DNA from: Pseudomonas sp. RSB 5.4
GTDB lineage: Bacteria; Pseudomonadota; Gammaproteobacteria; Pseudomonadales; Pseudomonadaceae
DNA length: 64,000 nt
Direction of reading: 5' to 3'
NCBI RefSeq assembly: GCF_037126175.1
Contig: NZ_CP146986.1
Coordinates: forward strand, 5,456,501-5,520,500
Position numbers and translations under genes: made by a program
Part shown: positions 1-6,290 of the stretch, in pieces
How positions within the stretch are numbered: position 1 is the first letter of the stretch
Layout of the letters: each line of letters starts with the position of its first letter
Notes under the pieces: model-generated
What the model was told of the DNA's origin: nothing
The model's database searches: none
The model's input: only the letters and a program-made list of their open reading frames with translations

Positions 1-512
1 TTCAGCTGGCCATTGCCAACCAACTGGCCAGCGAACAAAAAGCCAGTGAGGAGTTGCTAGATGAGCTAGAGCAACGCCTGCAAGGTGCTGAGGGTTACGA
101 AGCCCTCGACGCGGGGCAGAAACAGCAGCTCTTAGCCCCTTTCGCACAGTCTAAGCAGCAGCTGAAAGGGCAGAAGCTCATTGCGGTCATTCGTGACCAG
201 CGCAATCGTTTCGAGGACGAACAATACCCTCAGCTGTTGCTCAAGCTCGATCAGTTGGCGCGCCCGAAACCGGCCTCCTCGAAGCCGCCTGCGCAATATA
301 ACCGACCCGCGAGCGGTGACAAGCCAGGGGCTGACACGCCTGAACAGCCGAAGCTTGAAGTGGCGGAGCCTCGCATAGTGCAGTCCCGTCAAATAAAAGT
401 CGGGTACGCAAAGCCCTGGTTGACCAGTGAAGCCGAGCTGGATGATTACCTGCAGAAGCAACGCGAGGCTTGGCTGAGGGAAATCCACGCCGGCAACCGG
501 GTGCAGATTTGA
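1..512 (+). CDS. brxC: BREX ATPase BrxC, C-terminal end (5' truncated by window)
   Basis: The reading frame is open from base 3 and ends with TGA at 510-512, so only about the last 169 residues are present. BrxC is the large P-loop ATPase of type 1 BREX phage defence; the ATPase core lies upstream of the window. What is visible is a charged helical region, a proline-rich linker (roughly 240-350) and a closing block (KPWLTSEAELDDYLQ ... EIHAGNRVQI) that I recognise as the usual BrxC tail. It is followed 79 bases later by pglX, the normal brxC-pglX-pglZ-brxL order. The assignment depends on family memory of the tail plus context, as no catalytic motif is in view. Confidence 0.82.
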   Translation, partial: QLAIANQLASEQKASEELLDELEQRLQGAEGYEALDAGQKQQLLAPFAQSKQQLKGQKLIAVIRDQRNRFEDEQYPQLLLKLDQLARPKPASSKPPAQYNRPASGDKPGADTPEQPKLEVAEPRIVQSRQIKVGYAKPWLTSEAELDDYLQKQREAWLREIHAGNRVQI

Positions 513-591
513 CACTGAATAAATACAACTGGCCTGCCCGATGCGAGGCTAAGTCTTTGGTCGTTCGGTTGAATGGCTGAGTGGGGGATTG

Positions 592-2400
592 ATGGATACC
601 AGCAAACTCAAGAAATTTGCCCAATATGCACGTCGCATCTTGCTTGATCAGGTGAGCGGCAAGTTGGATGTGGTACTGGCACCGCAAAGTGCTGCACGCC
701 GTGAGCGAGCCCAGGTAGTGGCTGAGCTGGAAAAAGTGATTAGCAGCTCCGGTCGCGAGCATGTGGAAGAGCGGGTTGCCTACATCTGGTTCAACCGCTT
801 CTGTGCCTTGCGCTTCATGGACGTAAACCGCTACACCCGCATTGGCGTGGTGTCACCGGCTGAGGGCCAGTTCCAGCCCGAGATCCTGGCTGAAGCCAAG
901 ATGGGGCATATTGACGAAGAGATGGTACCGAGCCAGGTTCGTCAGAAGATCCTGGATCTTCTAGCGGGGCGCGCACCTAGCAACGACGCTCAGGGCGAAG
1001 CCTACCGTCTGCTGCTTGTTGCAGCGTGCAACGCTTGGTACCAGGCAATGCCCTTTCTGTTCGAACGCATTGATGACTACACCGAGCTGCTGATGCCCGA
1101 CGACTTACTTTCGGGCAATTCCATCCTGGCCTACACGCGCGAGGCCATGACGCCGGACGCTTGCGAAGACGTGGAAGTCATCGGCTGGCTGTACCAGTTC
1201 TACATCTCCGAGAAGAAGGACGCCGTCTTCGAGGGGTTGAAGAAGAACCAGAAGATCACCCCGGAGAACATCCCCGCCGCCACTCAGCTGTTCACCCCGC
1301 ACTGGATCGTGCGTTACCTAGTGGACAACTCTCTGGGTCGTCTCTGGCTGCTCAACCGTCCTAACTCCCGGCTAGTTGAGCAGATGGACTACTACATCCC
1401 ACCGGAGAAGCCAGAGGGTGATTTCCTCAAGATCACCGGCCCCGAGGACATCAAGGTCTGCGACCCTGCGTGTGGCTCCGGCCACATGCTCACCTACGCC
1501 TTTGACCTGTTATATGCGATGTACGAAGAGGAGGGCTTTGATCCGGCTGAGATCCCCGAGAAGATTCTCACCCACAACCTATTTGGCGTCGAGCTGGATG
1601 AGCGTGCAGGAGAGCTAGCTGCCTTTTCGCTCACCATGAAAGCCCGCACCCGCCAGCGGCGCTTCTTCAATAAAGGCGTCAAGCCCAATATCTGCATGCT
1701 GGAGAAGGTGAGCTTCAGCCGCGAAGAGCTGGACGAGTACATTGGCTTTGTCGGGCGTGACTTATTCACCTACGGCCTGCGCGAAACGCTGGAACAGTTC
1801 AGCGAAGCCGACAACTTCGGTTCGTTGATTGTGCCCAAGGTTGCTAATGTGGCCGATGTGCTGGACACGCTGGAGAGCAAGGACATGAGCAATAACCTGT
1901 TCCTGGCCGAGACACATAAAAAAGTGCTGATCGTTCTGCGCATGGCTGACGCCTTGAGTCCGCGCTACGCGGTGGTCGTAGCCAACCCACCTTATATGGG
2001 GGGCAAGGGGATGAATCCGCGCTTGAGCACTTGGGCTAAAGAGAATTTCCCGAGCAGCAAATCTGACCTGTTTGCGATGTTCATCGAACGCAACCTAGAT
2101 CTGGCGGTGAAGGGCGGAGCTGTCGCCATGATCACCATGCAGAGCTGGATGTTCCTTTCCTCATTCGAGTCCCTGCGCAGTCGTATTCTGACTCAGCATA
2201 CCATCCTCTCCATGGCGCATTTGGGGACACGGGCCTTCGATAGCATCGGTGGTGAGGTTGTTTCGACTACGGCCTTTGTGCTGGAAAATGCTCACAAGCC
2301 CGATTACCGGGGCGCTTACATGCGCCTGGTGGATGGCAATTCGGAATCGGAAAAGATGGAAATGATGGCCAAGGCCATCGTTCAAGGTAGGGTCGCATGA
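592..2400 (+). CDS. pglX: BREX adenine methyltransferase PglX, N-terminal half (split gene)
   Basis: This is the catalytic half (602 aa) of PglX, the BREX N6-adenine methyltransferase that marks host DNA and is needed for phage restriction. The SAM-binding motif DPACGSGHML is near residue 291 and the catalytic NPPY motif (ANPPYMGG) near residue 464. I chose ATG 592 because a GGGGG stretch precedes it; a TTG codon lies directly upstream at 589. Full-length PglX is about 1,200 aa. This protein stops at residue 602, directly after a segment (LVDGNSESEKMEMMAKAI) that in whole PglX runs on into the block now starting the gene at 4370. The stop overlaps the next gene by 4 bases (ATGA), so the shortened protein appears to be translated in a coupled operon. 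Whether both halves assemble into an active enzyme is inference. Confidence 0.88.
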   Translation: MDTSKLKKFAQYARRILLDQVSGKLDVVLAPQSAARRERAQVVAELEKVISSSGREHVEERVAYIWFNRFCALRFMDVNRYTRIGVVSPAEGQFQPEILAEAKMGHIDEEMVPSQVRQKILDLLAGRAPSNDAQGEAYRLLLVAACNAWYQAMPFLFERIDDYTELLMPDDLLSGNSILAYTREAMTPDACEDVEVIGWLYQFYISEKKDAVFEGLKKNQKITPENIPAATQLFTPHWIVRYLVDNSLGRLWLLNRPNSRLVEQMDYYIPPEKPEGDFLKITGPEDIKVCDPACGSGHMLTYAFDLLYAMYEEEGFDPAEIPEKILTHNLFGVELDERAGELAAFSLTMKARTRQRRFFNKGVKPNICMLEKVSFSREELDEYIGFVGRDLFTYGLRETLEQFSEADNFGSLIVPKVANVADVLDTLESKDMSNNLFLAETHKKVLIVLRMADALSPRYAVVVANPPYMGGKGMNPRLSTWAKENFPSSKSDLFAMFIERNLDLAVKGGAVAMITMQSWMFLSSFESLRSRILTQHTILSMAHLGTRAFDSIGGEVVSTTAFVLENAHKPDYRGAYMRLVDGNSESEKMEMMAKAIVQGRVA

Positions 2401-3536
2401 TCGCCAATCTGCAGCTCAAGAACTTCACTGCCTTCACCGATCTGACCATTGACTTCTCGCCAGGCATCAACATCGTGCTTGGTGAGAACGGCACCGGCAA
2501 GACCCAGTTGCTCAAGGCCGTACTGGCGCTGAGCGCTCTAGAAGCCCGAGGAGAGCAGGCCGATGAGCAACTGGCCCGCAAGCTGTGTCGGCTCTACCAC
2601 CCGCTCAGAGGGCAAGTGGGCGAGCTGCGTCGTGCTGGCACCCGAGGGAAGTCTGTACTCAAAAGCACCTTCGCAATGGAGCAAGTGATTACAGCCAAGT
2701 TCTATGGCAAGGACACCGTAGCCAATGTCACTGCTCCTATCGGGGGGGCGCCGGCCCCCGCCATCTTCATCCCGACCAAGGAGGTGCTGTCGCTGGTGCG
2801 TGGCCTGACGGCCGAGCAGCCCGACCTGCCCACCATCGAGCGCATCTTCGACGATGGCTACCTGGACCTGGCACGCCAGCTGGTTAGGGAAGGCGCCAAT
2901 GACCTGAACGTCAAGGTTCAGCTTGACCCGAAGTTCGCCAACATCGTGCCCCGCCTGGCCAACCTGATCGGTGGTCAGTACCTGCTGGAAAACGGCCGCT
3001 TCGTGTTCGAGCCGGGCCGCTACGAAGAGAAGGACGCCGCCACGCGCAGCAAAGCGCAGCACGCGCAGATGTACCAGGACAGCACCGAGTGGAAGTTCGT
3101 GCCCGGCAGCAAACACCGCCTTTCCAGTGGCATGACGGCCGAGGGCTTCCGTAAGATCGGCGTTCTGCAGCGCCTGCTCAGCAACGGCAGTCTCAACCCC
3201 GGCACCTCCGGCCCACTGCTGTGGGATGAGCCCGAATCCAACCTTAACCCCAAGCTGATGAAGGATCTGGTGCTGGCCCTGCTGGAGCTGGCCCGCAACG
3301 GCCAGCAAATCATCCTCGCCACGCACGACTACGTGCTGCTCAAGTGGTTCGACCTGCTGATGGACAAGGGCAAAGGGGATCACGTGATCTTCCATCGTCT
3401 GTATCGCGAAGCTGGTAGTGACGACATTCTGCGAGAAAGCCAAGCGGACTACAGCATTGTCGGTCGCAGCGCTATCAGCAACACCTTCGCTGAGCTTTAC
3501 GACGAAGACGTCAAGCGCGCATTGGGAGGCGAGTGA
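2397..3536 (+). CDS. RecF/OLD-like AAA ATPase nested between the pglX halves
   Basis: A 379-aa single-domain ATPase of the ABC/SMC-like (AAA_21/AAA_15) kind. The N-terminus has the typical start (IANLQLKNFTAFTDLTIDF) and Walker A GENGTGKT at residues 29-36. Near the C-terminus are a Walker B region (LLWDEPESNLNP, about residue 275) with the catalytic glutamate, and an H-loop (LATHDY, about 305). No nuclease (Toprim) domain is visible, unlike full OLD proteins. It starts within the end of pglX-N (ATGA overlap) and its stop overlaps the start of the next gene by one base, so the genes look translationally coupled. ATPases of this type often pair with a nuclease or other effector in defence systems (PARIS, Septu, Gabija); the particular system here is not one I recognise. 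Confidence 0.8.
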   Translation: MIANLQLKNFTAFTDLTIDFSPGINIVLGENGTGKTQLLKAVLALSALEARGEQADEQLARKLCRLYHPLRGQVGELRRAGTRGKSVLKSTFAMEQVITAKFYGKDTVANVTAPIGGAPAPAIFIPTKEVLSLVRGLTAEQPDLPTIERIFDDGYLDLARQLVREGANDLNVKVQLDPKFANIVPRLANLIGGQYLLENGRFVFEPGRYEEKDAATRSKAQHAQMYQDSTEWKFVPGSKHRLSSGMTAEGFRKIGVLQRLLSNGSLNPGTSGPLLWDEPESNLNPKLMKDLVLALLELARNGQQIILATHDYVLLKWFDLLMDKGKGDHVIFHRLYREAGSDDILRESQADYSIVGRSAISNTFAELYDEDVKRALGGE

Positions 3537-4093
3537 TGCCGGCATACCGCGCTGAAGAAACCGCTGAGCTGCTGTTCGATTTCCCTGATGGATTGAGCTG
3601 GAGTGAGCTGGACAAACAAGGTGTCAAGCTGCCTGTGCGAATGAAGTTCGTCGACCTAGTGATCGAGCGCGATAAGGACATTCTCCTAGTCGAGATCAAA
3701 GATCCATCGCACTCGCGAAGCCAGGACAAGGACCGCAATGCATATCTGAAGCGGTTGGCTGACAACTCAGTCCTGTCACAGGAGCTAACACCCAAGGCAC
3801 GTGACTCCTACCTCTATCTTCACTTGATGGAGCGCGACAGCAAGCCCTTCAAATATGTGGTGCTGCTCGGCCTGGATGCATTTGACCCAGATCTCCAGAA
3901 GGCACTCATGTTCGGTTTTAAGGACCGTCTGCTGTCAGATATCCGGGAGGAATCCTTCGAGGCCTGGAAACGTCAGCACATTGCAGACTGTATGGTGCTC
4001 TCGGTTGACTCATGGAATCATCAGTTTCCTGAGTGGCCATTGCGTCGTGAAGCGCCCATGGCTCGGCTCGTTCCGGAGGCGGCTATTCAGTGA
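3536..4093 (+). CDS. Small protein with PD-(D/E)XK-like signature, partner of the nested ATPase
   Basis: 185 aa, starting at ATG 3536 (a GTG directly upstream is possible); GGGAGG about 8 bases upstream supports ATG. Residues 37-56 read KFVDLVIERDKDILLVEIKD, giving Asp40, Glu53 and Lys55. This is the D-x12-ExK spacing of PD-(D/E)XK nucleases, with the acidic strand and ExK strand both hydrophobic as expected. No other catalytic motif is seen and the family is unknown to me. The gene is tightly coupled to the ATPase before it (TGATG) and to the remnant after it (GTGA), so it most likely works with the ATPase, which would sense or gate while this protein cuts. That division of labour is inferred from similar two-gene defence modules, not shown. 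Confidence 0.6.
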   Translation: MPAYRAEETAELLFDFPDGLSWSELDKQGVKLPVRMKFVDLVIERDKDILLVEIKDPSHSRSQDKDRNAYLKRLADNSVLSQELTPKARDSYLYLHLMERDSKPFKYVVLLGLDAFDPDLQKALMFGFKDRLLSDIREESFEAWKRQHIADCMVLSVDSWNHQFPEWPLRREAPMARLVPEAAIQ

Positions 4094-4373
4094 TCATTCT
4101 GCAAGATCTCGGCTTAGCCTATCGCAAAGCCAAGGTAGACCTGTACTAATCGGCCCATGCCTCGCTGGACGCGATTGCGGACTATGCGAGCGTGATGTGC
4201 TGCGAGTTACGGGCGGTTTGACCCGTTATTGCGTAGTCGGCGAAATTGACGTGCACGCGCTGCGCCAGTTCCAGGGCAGCCATCGCTCACCGGCCAAACC
4301 GTTCAAACCGGTGCCGGATGGATTTGAAATTGACTTTGGCCGCAAGGTATTGCCGGCGGGAGAGAAAGAGTGA
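4090..4373 (+). pseudogene. Decayed third gene of the cassette (possible reverse-transcriptase-like N-terminus, separate C-terminal scrap)
   Basis: From GTG 4090 (overlapping the upstream stop as GTGA) the frame reads MIILQDLGLAYRKAKVDLY, then a TAA at 4147-4149. Reading through, it continues SAHASLDAIADYASVM to a TGA near 4220, so a Tyr codon probably became a stop. The block resembles, from memory, the start of a family of bacterial reverse-transcriptase-like proteins; I hold this loosely. In another frame about 50 residues (TRYCVVGEIDVHALRQFQG ... FGRKVLPAGEKE) run to a TGA at 4371-4373, which overlaps the GTG of pglX-C. The simplest reading is one gene with a large internal deletion plus a nonsense change, leaving both ends in different frames. 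No intact domain remains. Confidence 0.5.
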
Positions 4374-6115
4374 GTGAGAGCCATAACAACAGTCACGAGC
4401 AGGGCATGGAGAAGTATTTTTTTCGGGCTTCTGCTGCAGACTTCAAGAAAATTCCAGGGGGGCCAGTCGCCTACTGGCTTAGCGACTTCGTATTGAAGGC
4501 ATTCAACGAAGGCGAACCACTGCGCGCGTATTCAAAGGGCTCGACGGGCCTTCAGACTAGTGATAGTGCCACCTTCGTTCGATACGTTCATGAACCTTCC
4601 GCTTCATCTATCGGGGAGAAGTGGTTCCGTTTCGCCAAAGGTGGAGGATTCAGAAAATGGTTCGGCAACGTTGAGCATCTTGTCAACTGGGAGGATGATG
4701 GTCGTGAAATCAAGACTTACGTTGCAGACAAGTATCCATACCTAAAAGGCAATTACGCATTAGTAGTTAAAAATGAAAGTACATATTTTCAGGCAGGGCT
4801 GCTTACATCTCGCGTCACGTCTGGCAATCTTTCTTTCAGAGTGAAGGAAGTCGCCGAAATCTATGCAGATGCATGCACGGCAATATTCCCTAGCGATCCT
4901 GAATTTTTTCTATGTCTTCTTTCAACCAAGTTGCTTGGTATAATTCAAAGCTTGAATCCGACATTGAACTTCCAGGCAGGTGATATTGAAAAGTTTCCAA
5001 TTCTTGAATCGGCTTTGGCGTTGGCAGATCGGTCAATAGCAAAGTCGTGCATCGCAATTTCCCGAACAGATTGGGACTCATCAGAAAGTTCTTGGGACTT
5101 CACCAGTCTCCCACTGTTACAACCCGACTATCGCCAGCCAACGCTCAAGGGCACCTATCAGAAACTGCGCACTTACTGGCGAGAGATGGTGCTGGAAATG
5201 CAGCGCCTGGAGGAAGAAAACAACCGTATCTTCATTGACGCTTACGGCCTGCAAGACGAGCTGAAGCCCGAAGTTCGGTTAAACGAGATCACGCTCACTT
5301 GCAACCCCCATTACCGCTACGCTGGCAACAAGACCGAAGAAGAGCTGGAAGCCCTGTTGCTGGCTGACACCATGCGCGAGCTGGTGAGCTACGCCGTGGG
5401 CTGCATGTTCGGCCGCTACAGCTTGGAGAGGGCGGGACTGGTTCTGGCCAATCAGGGCGAGACGCTGGCTGACTATCTAGCCCAGGTGCCACAGCCTAGC
5501 TTCCCTGCCGATGACGACAATGTGATCCCGCTGCTCGACGGTGACTGGTTCCCGGACGACGTTACCCTGCGTTTCCGCCAGTTTCTGCGCGTGGCGTTTG
5601 GTGATGTGCATTATGAGGACAACCTCGCCTTTATCGAACAAGCGCTTAATGCTAAGGGCAAGCGCAACTACAGCCTGCGCGATTACTTCCTCGGCGAGTT
5701 CTATGCTGATCATGTGAAACGCTACAAGAAGCGTCCTATCTACTGGCTGTTCAGCAGTCCGAAGGGCACCTTCAGCGCGCTGGTCTATCTGCATCGTTAC
5801 CGCCCGGACACCGTCAGCGTGGTGCTCAGCTACCTGCGTGATTTTCGCAAGAAGCTCGCTTCGCGTCTGGACTATTTGCAGCAGGTGGCCATCAGCAGCT
5901 CTGCCAGCCCGAGCGAAAAGACCAAGGCCATCAAGGAGGCTGAAGTCGTCAAGAAGCAGTTGCTGGAGCTGGACGACTACGAGCGCGACACGCTCTATCC
6001 GTTGGCTACCGAGCAGCGTGAGCTGGATCTGGACGATGGCGTCAAGGTCAACTACCTCAAATTGGGGGGGGCGCTGAAGAAGATCGTCGGGCTGGACGCC
6101 AAGGGCGAGGACTGA
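4370..6115 (+). CDS. pglX: BREX PglX, C-terminal half (target recognition side)
   Basis: 581 aa from GTG 4370; ATG 4406 (MEKYFFRASAADFK) is an alternative start. The block FRASAADFKKIPGGPVAYWL is the known continuation of PglX, and 602 + 581 residues add up to a normal full-length PglX. This half carries the presumed target recognition region (about residues 110-230) and the helical C-terminal region with the YWLFSSPKG motif near 465. There are no SAM-binding motifs, so alone it cannot methylate. The start overlaps the stop of the remnant before it. Bases about 4740-5070, inside the recognition region, are clearly richer in A+T than either flank, which suggests exchange of the specificity segment. 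Confidence 0.85.
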   Translation: MSESHNNSHEQGMEKYFFRASAADFKKIPGGPVAYWLSDFVLKAFNEGEPLRAYSKGSTGLQTSDSATFVRYVHEPSASSIGEKWFRFAKGGGFRKWFGNVEHLVNWEDDGREIKTYVADKYPYLKGNYALVVKNESTYFQAGLLTSRVTSGNLSFRVKEVAEIYADACTAIFPSDPEFFLCLLSTKLLGIIQSLNPTLNFQAGDIEKFPILESALALADRSIAKSCIAISRTDWDSSESSWDFTSLPLLQPDYRQPTLKGTYQKLRTYWREMVLEMQRLEEENNRIFIDAYGLQDELKPEVRLNEITLTCNPHYRYAGNKTEEELEALLLADTMRELVSYAVGCMFGRYSLERAGLVLANQGETLADYLAQVPQPSFPADDDNVIPLLDGDWFPDDVTLRFRQFLRVAFGDVHYEDNLAFIEQALNAKGKRNYSLRDYFLGEFYADHVKRYKKRPIYWLFSSPKGTFSALVYLHRYRPDTVSVVLSYLRDFRKKLASRLDYLQQVAISSSASPSEKTKAIKEAEVVKKQLLELDDYERDTLYPLATEQRELDLDDGVKVNYLKLGGALKKIVGLDAKGED

Positions 6116-6131
6116 GGTGCAGGAGAGAAAG

Positions 6132-6290
6132 ATGCTTATTCAATCGATACGGCTTACCAATTTCCTCAGCTTTGGCGAGTCTACCGCAGCGGTAGCGCTG
6201 GAGTCGCTGAACGTGATCATAGGGCCTAATGGTTCGCCGTGGGCGAGGCGTTTCGTTGAGACTTTACAGGCGAGGATGGCTCAACGATGA
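6132..6290 (+). pseudogene. Truncated AAA ATPase remnant between pglX and pglZ
   Basis: A 52-codon frame starting MLIQSIRLTNFLSFGE and reaching VIIGPNGS, the first half of a Walker A motif of an AAA15/RecF-like ATPase, which should continue GKSN. At that point (about 6236) the similarity stops and an unrelated-looking tail (RRFVETLQARMAQR) runs to a stop at 6288-6290, overlapping the pglZ start as ATGA. An AGGAGAG ribosome site precedes the ATG. ATPases with this start are common accessory genes between pglX and pglZ, often with a DUF4276 partner. I infer an internal deletion that removed nearly all of such an accessory module; the tail may be the end of the partner gene. It cannot bind ATP as it stands. 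Confidence 0.6.
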
